Part shown: in pieces, positions 9,070-17,128 of the stretch
Layout: the number at the start of each line of letters is the position of its first letter
How positions within the stretch are numbered: position 1 is the first letter of the stretch
Origin: Pseudonocardia alaniniphila
GTDB taxonomy: Bacteria > Actinomycetota > Actinomycetes > Mycobacteriales > Pseudonocardiaceae
DNA: 64,000 nt
Reading direction: 5' to 3'
Assembly: GCF_022524485.1 (NCBI RefSeq)
Contig: NZ_JAKXMK010000017.1
Location: 124,001 to 188,000, forward strand
Notes under the pieces: model-generated
Database searches by the model: none
The model's input: the letters and a program-made list of their open reading frames with translations, nothing else
What the model was told of the DNA's origin: nothing
Made by a program: the position numbers and the translations under genes

Positions 9070-9108
9070 AACGGGACTCTCGCCGCGGATCGCGACGAGA
9101 GTCCCGTT
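9070..9108 (-). terminator. Hairpin terminator after the secreted GH25-like gene
   Basis: A perfect 13-bp inverted repeat (9070-9082 with 9096-9108) and a 13-nt loop, starting 18 bp past the stop of the leftward gene at 9126. There is no clear U-run, as is usual for actinobacterial terminators. Confidence 0.6.
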
Positions 9109-9125
9109 GATCGAGGAGCGGACGG

Positions 9126-10073
9126 TCAGCAGACGAGGTTGGTGTCGAAGCCCCCTTCGTCCTCTCCGTACTGGACCAATCTCGTTTTGGCACCGGTGAA
9201 ACTCGTGGTGCACATCGTCTTTGCGGCGTTGCTGTCCGTGTACGTCGCGAGCCACAGTGGCGCGTTGTCGAGGGAGTACATCGGCGTGAACTGTGGCTTC
9301 CACGCCGTCCGGTAGTTCGCAGCCGTCGACGCGGTGTACCCGCCGGTGATCTTGCGCCACTGGTAGCCGGTCGAGTAGAGCCCGACCTCGGCCACGCCGT
9401 GGCTGCGCAGGTAGTCGTTCATCCCCTGCACCATCGCGGTGTTCGACATGCCGTTGCCGCCCCACCGGTTCTCTATCTCCACATCGAGCCACCACGTGTG
9501 CTGTGTCATGCCCCGGTCGACGGCCATGGCCGCGCTGAGTGCGTTGGCGGCAGCGTGCCAGCCGTAGTCGTAGGTGCACCCGGCGTCGGTTGTGGAGCGG
9601 GCGTCGATGCACAGCACCGGATCCTGGCTGCCCGACCGTGGCCAGTAACCGGCGCCGCCCGGTGCCGGATTGCTGGTGTTGAGGTAGACCCCGGCTCCGT
9701 ACGGAGTGCCCTTCGCCCACTGATACTGGGCACTGATGCAGGGGTTGGTGGTGAAGGGGCGCCCCTCGTTGATCCCGACGATGCCGAAAGAGCCGTCGTC
9801 CGTGGGAAGCGCTACACCGCACTGCGGGTGGGACACGTCGTGGCCCATGTCGCCCGACGGGGAAACGCGGCGAGTGAGGGGAACTGCGGTGTCGTGGCGG
9901 GGCGTGCCGCCAGGAGGTCTGTGGGAGCGGCTCGGGGGTGGGGGATGAGTACCGGCGCGGCCGCGCGGCGTCTCGGCCCAAGCGGTCGACGCAACAAGTC
10001 CGGTGGCCATGATCGCCAGCGCGACCACCATCACGACCGTTCGCGTCAACCTCTGGGCCAGCGTCAGAAGCAT
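9126..10073 (-). CDS. Secreted glycoside hydrolase-like protein
   Basis: A 315-residue exported protein. A signal peptide is clear at residues 1-33 (a VVMVVALAIMATGLVAS core, then STAWA-ET). A Pro/Arg/His-rich stretch to about residue 70 is followed by a domain with GHDVSHPQCG, GIVGINEGRPF and TWWLDVEIENRWGG. That pattern recalls GH25 or DUF1906-type TIM barrels, in which a D-x-E pair cleaves peptidoglycan. Six cysteines probably form disulfides. ATG 10073 has a GAGGAA ribosome binding site 8 nt upstream. A cell-wall role is an inference. Confidence 0.7.
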   Translation of the reverse strand: MLLTLAQRLTRTVVMVVALAIMATGLVASTAWAETPRGRAGTHPPPPSRSHRPPGGTPRHDTAVPLTRRVSPSGDMGHDVSHPQCGVALPTDDGSFGIVGINEGRPFTTNPCISAQYQWAKGTPYGAGVYLNTSNPAPGGAGYWPRSGSQDPVLCIDARSTTDAGCTYDYGWHAAANALSAAMAVDRGMTQHTWWLDVEIENRWGGNGMSNTAMVQGMNDYLRSHGVAEVGLYSTGYQWRKITGGYTASTAANYRTAWKPQFTPMYSLDNAPLWLATYTDSNAAKTMCTTSFTGAKTRLVQYGEDEGGFDTNLVC

Positions 10074-10546
10074 TCGCCCATTCCTCTACTGCTTACTGTG
10101 CGCGGGCGGTCTTTCCGCCATCGCGATCCTGATCGGGTCACGAGTCGCGGACGTGCCGGCACAGCCGCAGCCGCCTGGACCGAATCATGACCATGAGGCT
10201 AAGCCCGGCCGGTGCTCGGGGCAGCGAAAGCGTGTCTCATTTCATGTGATACTTGACGTTGCGCTCCTGCGTGTTGCAGGGGTGGAGAGTTGGTCCGCCG
10301 GCGAACCGACCCGAACTGCGCACCTGACTCGATTTCACCGAATTCATGGGCCTCGCGAATGGCGCAGGATGGACATATCGAACGCAGCTGTAGCCTTCAT
10401 TCTTTTCAATTCGAAAATGTCTCGAACTGAAAATCATCGGCCGCTGCAAGTCTTGCGGAAAACGGGGGTTCGCGGTCTGGATCGTCGCCGCGCGCCGAGT
10501 GGGCCGAGTGAGCGGCGGCCGCGGAGATCGCGCAGCGGAGCGCGGC
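10074..10546. other. Intergenic region with a GC dip
   Basis: 473 bp between two leftward genes. Open frames here lack ribosome binding sites and domain similarity. The stretch 10380-10440 is unusually AT-rich for this genome and holds a long inverted repeat, listed separately. The promoter of the gene ending at 9126 should lie near 10080-10250, but I cannot place it. Confidence 0.4.
10403..10433. repeat. AT-rich hyphenated inverted repeat
   Basis: Two 12-bp arms (TTTTCAATTCGA at 10403-10414 and TCGAACTGAAAA at 10422-10433) match with one mismatch around a 7-bp centre. It lies in the most AT-rich part of the neighbourhood, about 115 bp after the stop of the leftward gene at 10547. A protein-binding palindrome or an mRNA-end hairpin are both possible. 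Confidence 0.6.
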
Positions 10547-10912
10547 CTATGGAACAGCGATCCAGCGCGCCGCCGCTTCGGCGCTGTCCACCGGACTCGT
10601 GTTGAAGGCGATGGCTGCGTCGGGCGCATGCTGCCGAATCAGGTTGACCACCTTTTCGAAGAACGGGAGCATCGGTTCCGGCTTTCGAATTCCACCGCCC
10701 ACGACGACGCAGGCGTAGGAGTTCCGGGTCAGCTGGTCCACGATCTTCGCCTCGGCAGTCCCGTCGAGACCGACCAGACAGAGATCCGCCGAAACTCCTC
10801 GCTTCTCGAACTCGCTCTTCCCCTGTTCGAGGGCGGCTTCTATGGCGTCGGCGTCCATCCCGGGTACCGCACGCGGATCGATGCCGACGACGAGAACGTT
10901 CGGTGAGTGCAA
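10547..10912 (-). CDS. Conserved hypothetical protein, alpha/beta type
   Basis: A 121-residue protein with alternating strands and helices: NVLVVGIDPRAVPGMDADAIEAAL, then SADLCLVGLD, YACVVVGGGIRKP and DAAIAFNTSP. I recall similar small proteins annotated as hypothetical in many bacteria; the glycine-rich VVVGGGIR suggests a Rossmann-like fold. No catalytic motif is evident. The start is ATG 10912, 81 bp after the rhodanese gene on the same strand, but a hairpin at 10959-10978 separates them. Confidence 0.72.
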   Translation of the reverse strand: MHSPNVLVVGIDPRAVPGMDADAIEAALEQGKSEFEKRGVSADLCLVGLDGTAEAKIVDQLTRNSYACVVVGGGIRKPEPMLPFFEKVVNLIRQHAPDAAIAFNTSPVDSAEAAARWIAVP

Positions 10913-10958
10913 CTGCGGCCTCCGGGTACGGGTGAGAGGACCGCCAACGTACCGATCA

Positions 10959-10978
10959 CCGCGCTGTTTCGAGCGCGG
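10959..10978 (-). terminator. Hairpin at the end of the organosulfur operon
   Basis: CCGCGCT and AGCGCGG form a 7-bp stem with a 6-nt loop, starting 16 bp past the rhodanese stop codon. It probably ends the leftward operon running from 15.3 kb. Confidence 0.5.
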
Positions 10979-10993
10979 CTGCGGTGGCCGGGG

Positions 10994-11392
10994 TCAGCTC
11001 TCCTGCGGAGTCACCGGCTCCTGCGCGGGCAGGCCGGCCGCTTTCCACGCCGGGAACCCGCCCTCGACGTGCACGACGTCGTGGAAGCCCTTGGCCAGCA
11101 GCGCAGCCGCAGAGGGGCCGGACCCGAGTACCGAACCGCAGATCACGACGATCGGGGTGTCGAGCGACGTGACCGCCGGAAGGTGGGTGGCGGAGCCGAG
11201 ATCGAACGCGGTGTCGATCGCGGCCTTGTCCACCACCGTCGCACCGGGGATCTCGCCGGCGCCGGCCCGTCCCCCGGCGCTGCGGACGTCGACGAGGAGG
11301 GCGCCCGCCTCGACCCGCTTCGCAGCCTCGGCGGGCGGGACGAGCGGAGCCAGCGCACCGGCTTCCTCGAGCGTGGGGGCTGTGTCGGTCAT
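10994..11392 (-). CDS. Rhodanese-like sulfurtransferase
   Basis: A 132-residue single-domain rhodanese. The active-site cysteine is Cys85 in VVICGSVLGSGPSAAALL, and the CH2-type motif VVHVEGGFPAWKAAG is at the C-terminal end. Such enzymes carry a persulfide and pass sulfane sulfur to acceptors. It is the last gene of the monooxygenase operon, overlapping the previous gene by ATGA. That fits handling of sulfur released by oxidative cleavage of organosulfur compounds. Confidence 0.85.
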   Translation of the reverse strand: MTDTAPTLEEAGALAPLVPPAEAAKRVEAGALLVDVRSAGGRAGAGEIPGATVVDKAAIDTAFDLGSATHLPAVTSLDTPIVVICGSVLGSGPSAAALLAKGFHDVVHVEGGFPAWKAAGLPAQEPVTPQES

Positions 11393-12525
11393 GCTCCCGC
11401 TCCCTGCTGGTCAGCGGCCTGCCTGTGGTCGACGGCCGTGAAGCCCGCCGCGCGGCCGGGGTCGTCGGGTCCCCAGAGAGTGGTCGAGACCTCGCGGCGC
11501 ACCAGCGGTGCCACCTCCTCGGCGAACCGTGTGAGCACCTCGTGCTGCTGCGCGTAGGGCAGCATCGGGAACACCGAGACCGACTGGACGTCGTGGTGGT
11601 AGGCCTTGTGGTAATCGAGGATCTTCGCCGCCACCCGCTCCGGGGTGCCGACGAGCGCGGGGCCGTGTGCGATGGCCTCCTCGATGGTCGCGAACGAGGT
11701 GGCCTTGCCCGGCCGGTTGTCCCCTGCGTGCTTGGCCCGCATCTTGGCGGCGATGCCCTCGTAGATGGGGCGGTACTGCTCGATCGCCTTCGCGTCGGTG
11801 TCCGCGAGGAAGAGCCCGCCCGAGCCCGAGCCGACGTAACCCACGGCTGGGTCGTGCCCGTTGGCCTCCAGCTGCTCGCGGTAGCGGTTGATCAGCACGA
11901 GGTAGTTCTCGCGGGGTTGCAGCGCGTTGGCGGAGAAGAGGGGGTCGCCCCACTTGGCCGCGAGGTCCACCGCTGCCGTCGAGGTCGCGGAGCCGTGCCA
12001 GATGCGGAACGGGCCCGAGAACGGCCGCGGGTAGGTGGTGACGCCGTCGAGGTCGGCGTGGTGGGTGCCCGTCCAGGAGACGTTCTCCTCACGCAGCAGC
12101 CGGCGCAGCAGTTCGTAGTTCTCGGTGAGGTACTCGTACTGCCTCTCCAACTGGAGCCCGAACAGCGGGAAGTGCTTGTCCTCGTTGCCCTTGCCGATGA
12201 CGATCTCCAGCCGCCCACCGGAGAGCTGGTCGATCGTGGAGTAGTCCTCGGCGACGCGCACCGGGTCGAGCAGCGAGAGCACCGTGACACCAGTGCTGAG
12301 CAGGATGCGGTCGGTGGCATTGGCGAGCGCCCCGAGCAGCACCGTGGGGGCCGACGACACGAACTCGCCGGCATGCCGCTCGCCGACGGCGTAGGAGTCG
12401 AAGCCGAGGCGCTCGGCCAGCACCGCGGTCTCCACCACGCGTTCGAGCCGCTCGTGAACGCTGATGATCTCCCCGGTCACCGGGTGCGGCGTGTGCGGGA
12501 CGATGTCGAGGATCTGGAATCTCAT
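11389..12525 (-). CDS. LLM-class flavin-dependent oxidoreductase
   Basis: A 378-residue bacterial-luciferase-like monooxygenase using reduced flavin and O2. Family features are LAERLGFDSYAVGERHAGEFV, DRILLSTGVTVLSLLDPVRVAEDYSTID and LSGGRLEIVIGKG. ATG 12525 has a strong AGAAGGAG ribosome binding site and overlaps the previous gene's stop by ATGA. It is the third of three flavin monooxygenases in the operon. The cysteine-type leader suggests an organosulfur substrate, such as a sulfonate or sulfone, but the exact one cannot be read from the sequence. Confidence 0.87.
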   Translation of the reverse strand: MRFQILDIVPHTPHPVTGEIISVHERLERVVETAVLAERLGFDSYAVGERHAGEFVSSAPTVLLGALANATDRILLSTGVTVLSLLDPVRVAEDYSTIDQLSGGRLEIVIGKGNEDKHFPLFGLQLERQYEYLTENYELLRRLLREENVSWTGTHHADLDGVTTYPRPFSGPFRIWHGSATSTAAVDLAAKWGDPLFSANALQPRENYLVLINRYREQLEANGHDPAVGYVGSGSGGLFLADTDAKAIEQYRPIYEGIAAKMRAKHAGDNRPGKATSFATIEEAIAHGPALVGTPERVAAKILDYHKAYHHDVQSVSVFPMLPYAQQHEVLTRFAEEVAPLVRREVSTTLWGPDDPGRAAGFTAVDHRQAADQQGAGA

Positions 12526-13889
12526 GACCGGACTCCTTCTCGGGCGGGGACGGGACGGAGCCCCAGGTGTTCGCGCAGCGTGGTGCCCTCGTACTCGGTG
12601 CGGAACACCCCTCGCTCCTGCAGCAGCGGAACGACGGTGTCGGCGAACTCGTCGAGCCCGCCCGGCGTGATGTGCGGGACGAGCACGAAGCCGTCGCTCG
12701 CGTCGGTCTGTACGAACTCGTCGAGCGCGTCGGCCACCTGCGCAGGCGTGCCGACGAACGACTGCCGTGCGGTGACCTGGACCATCAGTTCCCGGATCGA
12801 CAGCCCCTTCTCCTCGGCGAGGGCACGCCACTCGCGCGCGGTGGTGATCGGGTCGCGGTGCTGGCGCACGCTCGCCCGCCCGCGGGAGATGTGGTTCTCG
12901 CTGACGAGCGGGTCGATCTCCGGCAGCGGGCCGTCCGGGTCGTAGGCCGACAGGTCGCGGTTCCACAGCTGTTCGAGGAACTTGATCGCGGTCTGCCCGC
13001 TCACCTGCTGGTGGCGGATCACGTCGGCCTTCTCGTGGGCCTCGGCGTCGGTCTCGCCGAGCACGAACGTCGCGGCGGGGAGGATCTTCAGGTCCTCCGG
13101 GGATCGGCCATACTTCGCGAGCCTGCTCTTGACGTCGCTGTAGAAGGCCCGACCGGCCTCCAACGTGCCGTGCCGCGTGAAGATCGCGTCGGCGTCGGAC
13201 GCGGCGAACTCGCGCCCCTCCTCCGAGTCGCCGGCCTGGAGGATCACCGGGTGGCCCTGCGGGCTGCGCGGGACGCTGAACCGGCCGCCGATGTCGAACT
13301 GGTCGGACGTGATCAGGAAGCGCCCGGCGTCGGGGTCGGAGAGGAAGGTGCCCGACGCCGCGTCGGCCACGATCTCCCCGCCCGACCACGAGTCCCACAG
13401 CTCCTTGGCCGCGGCCAGGAACTCCTTCGCGCGCAGGTACCGCTTGTCCTGGGGGAGGAAGCCACCGCGGCGGAAGTTCTCGCCTGTGAACTCGTCCCAC
13501 GACGTCACGACGTTCCAGGCCGCCCGGCCCCCCGACAGGTGGTCGAGCGAGGCGAACTGGCGGGCGACCTCGTAGGGCTCGTTGAAGGTGGAGTTGATGG
13601 TGCCCGCGAGCCCGAGCCGCTCGGTGACGGCGGCCACGGCGGCGAGGATCGTGAAGGTGTCCGGGCGGCCCATCACGTCGAGGTCGTAGATCACCCCGTT
13701 CTGCTCGCGCAGCCGCAGCCCTTCGGCGAGGAAGAGGAAGTCGAACTTCGCCCTCTCCGCCGTACGTGCGAAGTGGACGAACGACTTGAAGTCGATGTGG
13801 CTTCCTGCGTCCGGATCGCTCCACACAGTGGTGTTGTTGACGCCGGGGAAGTGGGCGGCGAGGTGGATCTGCTTGCGGGGCCGGTTCAT
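12522..13889 (-). CDS. NtaA/SnaA/DszA-family FMN-dependent monooxygenase
   Basis: A 455-residue class-C flavin monooxygenase of the nitrilotriacetate/dibenzothiophene-sulfone type. It opens with IHLAAHFPGVNNTTVW, and the family blocks FDFLFLAEGLRLRE, LSGGRAAWNVVTSWDEF and RSPQGHPVILQAGDSEEGREFAA follow. ATG 13889 is preferred over an ATG 15 bp upstream because GGAG stands about 9 nt before it. It needs reduced FMN from a separate reductase, and none is encoded nearby. It is the second gene of the operon, overlapping the next by ATGA. Confidence 0.87.
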   Translation of the reverse strand: MNRPRKQIHLAAHFPGVNNTTVWSDPDAGSHIDFKSFVHFARTAERAKFDFLFLAEGLRLREQNGVIYDLDVMGRPDTFTILAAVAAVTERLGLAGTINSTFNEPYEVARQFASLDHLSGGRAAWNVVTSWDEFTGENFRRGGFLPQDKRYLRAKEFLAAAKELWDSWSGGEIVADAASGTFLSDPDAGRFLITSDQFDIGGRFSVPRSPQGHPVILQAGDSEEGREFAASDADAIFTRHGTLEAGRAFYSDVKSRLAKYGRSPEDLKILPAATFVLGETDAEAHEKADVIRHQQVSGQTAIKFLEQLWNRDLSAYDPDGPLPEIDPLVSENHISRGRASVRQHRDPITTAREWRALAEEKGLSIRELMVQVTARQSFVGTPAQVADALDEFVQTDASDGFVLVPHITPGGLDEFADTVVPLLQERGVFRTEYEGTTLREHLGLRPVPAREGVRS

Positions 13890-13910
13890 CGTTGTCCTCT
13901 CCACGTGGCC

Positions 13911-15098
13911 TCAGGCCACCGCGTACCGGTTGGCGGGACGGGGCAGGCCGAGCAACCCGCGCAGGGTGTCCGCCTCGTAGGCGGTGCGGAACGCACCGCG
14001 GCTCTGCAGTTCCGGGACCAGGCCACCCGTGATCAGCGGCAGGTCGTGCGCGACACCGGCCGGACGCAGGCGCACGCCGCTCAGCCCCGCCTCGTGCCAC
14101 TCCTGCACGAGGTCGGCGAGCTGGACCGGGGTGCCCGTGAAGATCCGCGCGTCGCTGCGGAGCACGGCTTCGTCCAGGTCGTCGAGGCGAGCCCTGCGGG
14201 CGGCGGCCTCCCCAGGGTCCTCGTCGAGGAAGACCAGCACATCGCCGAGCACGTGCACGGTGTCGTCCGCGCGGCCCGCGGCGGCCTGCTCGGTGCGGAT
14301 CTCCCGCAGGATCGCGTCGATGTCCGTCCAGGTCTGCGGGGTGACGAAGCCGAGGTCGGCGGAGCGGGCGAGCAGCCGGTAGGCGACGGTCCGGTGGGCG
14401 AGTGCGCTGACGATCGGCTGGCCCTGCGGTGGCCGCGGCGTGATCGACGGCCCGCGGACGGAGAACTGCGCGCCTGTGAAGTCGATGTAGTGGAGCTTGT
14501 CCCGGTCGATGAACCGCCCGGTGGCGACGTCGCGGATCTCCGCGTCGTCCTCCCAGCTGTCCCAGAGCCTGCGCATGACCTCGACGTAGTCCGCGCCCTC
14601 GTCGAACAGCCCGGCGAGCGCGTCGTCCTCGAGCCGGACGGGTGGGAACCCCCTGCGGCCGAACAGCGCGGCCTCGTCGGGACGGGCCGAGACGCGGACC
14701 CTGACCCCGGCGCGGCCCGTGCTGACGTAGTCGAGGGTGGCGATCGCCTTGGAGAGGTGGAACGGCTCGGTGTGAGTGGCGACCGCGGTCGGGACGAGCC
14801 CGATGTGAGAGGTCAGCGGTGCGACCCTGGCCGCGACGAGCACCGCGTCGAGCCGCCCCCGGACGTGGTCCGTGCGTTCGTCCGGCCTGAACCGGTGATC
14901 GGACTGCAGGACGAGCGAGTCCTCGATCGTCACGAAGTCCAGCAGCCCGCGCTCGGCCTCCTGTACCAGGTCGGTCCAGTACGCGGCCGTGAGCAGCTCG
15001 GACGGCCGCGCGCCGGGTTCCCGCCACGAGGCCGGGTGCCAGCCGGTGCCGTCGAGCGCAACGGCGAGATGCAGTGTGGACGGTGCCAAGGTGGTCAT
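13911..15098 (-). CDS. LLM-class flavin-dependent monooxygenase, first operon gene
   Basis: A 395-residue monooxygenase-like protein with a domain order similar to NtaA/SnaA relatives: LHLAVALDGTGWHPASWRE, LLDFVTIEDSLVLQ, IATLDYVSTGRAGVRVRVSA and PRPPQGQPIVSALAH. ATG 15098 has GGAGGAG 5-8 nt upstream. It is the first full-length gene after the leader peptide; the next gene starts 21 bp after its stop. The C-terminal motif FRTAYEADTLRGLLGL closely resembles the one in the NtaA-type neighbour (FRTEYEGTTLREHLGL), so the two are probably ancient paralogues. Confidence 0.85.
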   Translation of the reverse strand: MTTLAPSTLHLAVALDGTGWHPASWREPGARPSELLTAAYWTDLVQEAERGLLDFVTIEDSLVLQSDHRFRPDERTDHVRGRLDAVLVAARVAPLTSHIGLVPTAVATHTEPFHLSKAIATLDYVSTGRAGVRVRVSARPDEAALFGRRGFPPVRLEDDALAGLFDEGADYVEVMRRLWDSWEDDAEIRDVATGRFIDRDKLHYIDFTGAQFSVRGPSITPRPPQGQPIVSALAHRTVAYRLLARSADLGFVTPQTWTDIDAILREIRTEQAAAGRADDTVHVLGDVLVFLDEDPGEAAARRARLDDLDEAVLRSDARIFTGTPVQLADLVQEWHEAGLSGVRLRPAGVAHDLPLITGGLVPELQSRGAFRTAYEADTLRGLLGLPRPANRYAVA

Positions 15099-15216
15099 CG
15101 CTCCTCCGCGATGCGGCGCACCCACGAGCCGGCCGGAATGCCGCGGTCGTGCGACGCGCACTGGAACAAGGTCCTGGTCGTCGCCCACGGGCTCGATGAG
15201 CGGATGGGCGGAGCAG

Positions 15217-15300
15217 TCAGCTCCGACAGCTCGCGCTGGCCACCCGGAGGAGGTCGACGTGCAACCGGTGAGCCGCGCAGAAGGACAGGCGTGCGCGCAC
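15217..15300 (-). CDS. Cysteine-type leader peptide of the monooxygenase operon
   Basis: A 27-codon frame starting at GTG 15300 and ending at TGA 15217. A GGAGG box lies 5 nt before the GTG. Its C-terminal half reads RLHVDLLRVASASCRS, the pattern of short leader peptides (R-H/L-HVDLLRV-S-A-x-CR) found before sulfur-assimilation operons in Streptomyces and relatives. The Cys and Arg codons come at the very end. Ribosome behaviour there probably senses cysteine supply and tunes expression of the gene starting 118 bp further on. The attenuation mechanism is inferred. Confidence 0.8.
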   Translation of the reverse strand: MRARLSFCAAHRLHVDLLRVASASCRS

Positions 15301-15670
15301 CACAGCCTCCGTCGCTCCCGGTGTGGGACTCCCGCACCCCGGCGTGCGGGTTGCGCGATGCCGAGCCGGGTGGTCCGACAATCCGGATGGGCGGCCAGTC
15401 ATGGCCGTACAACGACTGTAAGTAGCTCGGCCCGGTGCTTTCAACCACGGGCTGCCCGCGTCACACGTGATCGGTCGGGGCGGGCTCTCCGGGGAGACCG
15501 GGCTTGCCTCGACGTTGCGGACCCGCGCTCCGCGCGTCACTCACCCGCCTCGGGTGTCGGCACCGGGCCGTCGGGCACTCACGATGGGCGCCTGACCGTG
15601 CCGTACGAGCGGTGAGCCTGGCGGAGGGGCGGCCGCCGGCAGCGCTCTCCGACGCCTGGCAGGAGGACCC
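15301..15670. other. Divergent control region between the sulfur operon and gadB
   Basis: 370 bp holding the leftward promoter (15415-15444) and about 110 nt of untranslated leader before the cysteine-type peptide. The right part (about 15450-15660) should hold the gadB promoter, which I could not identify. No other gene is supported. Confidence 0.45.
15415..15444 (-). promoter_or_regulatory. Promoter of the organosulfur operon
   Basis: On the minus strand TTGAAA (15439-15444) and TACAGT (15415-15420) are separated by 18 bp, a reasonable vegetative promoter. Transcription would start near 15408, giving about 108 nt before the leader-peptide start. Confidence 0.5.
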
Positions 15671-17059
15671 ATGGTTCATCGGCATCTGTCGCGAAAGGAC
15701 CCGGAGGCCGAGTCGGCGGTGGCACCGCCCTACAGTCATCGGCTCGACCTGGAGCCCATCCCCAAGTACCGGCTGCCCGAACGAGGGGCCCGCCCGGAGG
15801 CCGCCTACCAGCTGATCCATGACGAGTTGCTGCTGGACGGCAGCTCGCGGCTGAACCTGGCCACGTTCGTGACGACGTGGATGGAACCCGAGGCCGACCG
15901 GCTGATGGCCGAGGCCTTCGACAAGAACATGATCGACAAGGACGAGTATCCGCAGACCGCCGAGATCGAGCGGCGCTGCGTGAACATGGTCGCGCACCTG
16001 TTCAACGCGCCGGAGGACGGCGACGCCGTCGGCACGTCGACCATCGGGTCCAGCGAGGCCGTCATGCTCGCCGGGATGGCGCTGAAGTGGCGGTGGCGGG
16101 CGCGCCGAGCCGCCGCGGGCCAGTCCACCGATCGGCCCAACCTGATCCTCGGGTCCAATGTCCAGGTCGTCTGGGAGAAGTTCTGCCGGTACTGGGACGT
16201 CGAGCCCCGCTACATCCCCGTGCAGCACGGCCGGTACGTGATCACCCCCGGCGAGGTGGTCGCGCGGATCGACGAGAACACCATCGGCGTCGTCGCCATC
16301 CTCGGCACCACCTACACCGGTGAGTTCGAGCCGATCCAGGAGATCCACGACGCCGTGGTCGCCCACAACGACGCGACCGGTCAGGACGTCCCGGTGCACG
16401 TGGACGCCGCCAGCGGCGGTTTCGTCGCACCGTTCCTGCATCCCGACCTGGTCTGGGACTTCCGGTTGCCGATGGTCAAATCGATCAACGTCTCGGGGCA
16501 CAAGTACGGGCTGGTCTATCCCGGGGTCGGCTTCGTCGTCTGGCGCGACCGGCGGGACCTGCCCGAGGACCTTGTCTTCCACGTGAACTACCTGGGTGGG
16601 GACATGCCTACGTTCACCCTGAACTTCTCGCGGCCCGGCAACCAGATCATCGGCCAGTACTACAACTTCCTGCGGCTGGGCAGCTCCGGCTACCGCACGG
16701 TGATGGAGTCGCTGCGCGACCTCGCCGTGCACACCTCGTCCCGGATCGCGGCGCTCGGGCCGTTCGAGCTCATCAGCGACGGCAGCGCGATCCCGGTGTT
16801 CGCGTTCCGGCTTGCGGGCTCCGCGCCCTACACCGTCTTCGACGTCTCCGAACGGCTCCGGACCGGGGGCTGGCAGGTGCCCGCGTACACGATGCCCGAC
16901 GCCGCTGCCGATATCGCGGTCATGCGGGTCGTGGTGCGCGAAGGCTTCAGCTACGACCTGGCCGAAGCCCTGGTCGGCGCCGTCAAGGGCGCCACCGACC
17001 ACCTCGCGGCGGACCCACCACGGACCACCGCTACCCAAGGCGGCTTCAGCCACACCTGA
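15671..17059 (+). CDS. gadB: Glutamate decarboxylase
   Basis: A 462-residue PLP enzyme converting glutamate to GABA and CO2 while consuming a proton. The PLP lysine is Lys278 in SINVSGHKYGLVYPG. Other family blocks are GTSTIGSSEAVMLAGMALKWRW, VHVDAASGGFVAPF and FSRPGNQIIGQYYNF. Length equals that of E. coli GadB. ATG 15671 follows GCAGGAGGA. It is followed 69 bp later by a ClC antiporter gene. No glutamate/GABA antiporter is present in the window, so GABA export is unexplained. Confidence 0.95.
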   Translation: MVHRHLSRKDPEAESAVAPPYSHRLDLEPIPKYRLPERGARPEAAYQLIHDELLLDGSSRLNLATFVTTWMEPEADRLMAEAFDKNMIDKDEYPQTAEIERRCVNMVAHLFNAPEDGDAVGTSTIGSSEAVMLAGMALKWRWRARRAAAGQSTDRPNLILGSNVQVVWEKFCRYWDVEPRYIPVQHGRYVITPGEVVARIDENTIGVVAILGTTYTGEFEPIQEIHDAVVAHNDATGQDVPVHVDAASGGFVAPFLHPDLVWDFRLPMVKSINVSGHKYGLVYPGVGFVVWRDRRDLPEDLVFHVNYLGGDMPTFTLNFSRPGNQIIGQYYNFLRLGSSGYRTVMESLRDLAVHTSSRIAALGPFELISDGSAIPVFAFRLAGSAPYTVFDVSERLRTGGWQVPAYTMPDAAADIAVMRVVVREGFSYDLAEALVGAVKGATDHLAADPPRTTATQGGFSHT

Positions 17060-17128
17060 CGGCGGCAGGTCTGCCGGGAGGCACGGCGCGCCAGGCGGTC
17101 GCACAGCCGGCGAGGCGAGGAGGTGGAG

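Noticed and set aside
10003..10605. A 200-codon plus-strand frame
   Set aside because: Its start lies within the antisense of a clear signal peptide and the rest crosses intergenic DNA with no similarity or ribosome binding site.
10237..10629. A 130-codon minus-strand frame
   Set aside because: It overlaps the better supported hypothetical gene at 10547, runs through the AT-rich palindrome and has no recognisable motif.
11389..15027. A 1212-codon open frame on the minus strand
   Set aside because: Only the last ~378 codons (from ATG 12525) read as a protein. The upstream part is the out-of-frame shadow of two other monooxygenase genes, full of Arg/Pro runs.
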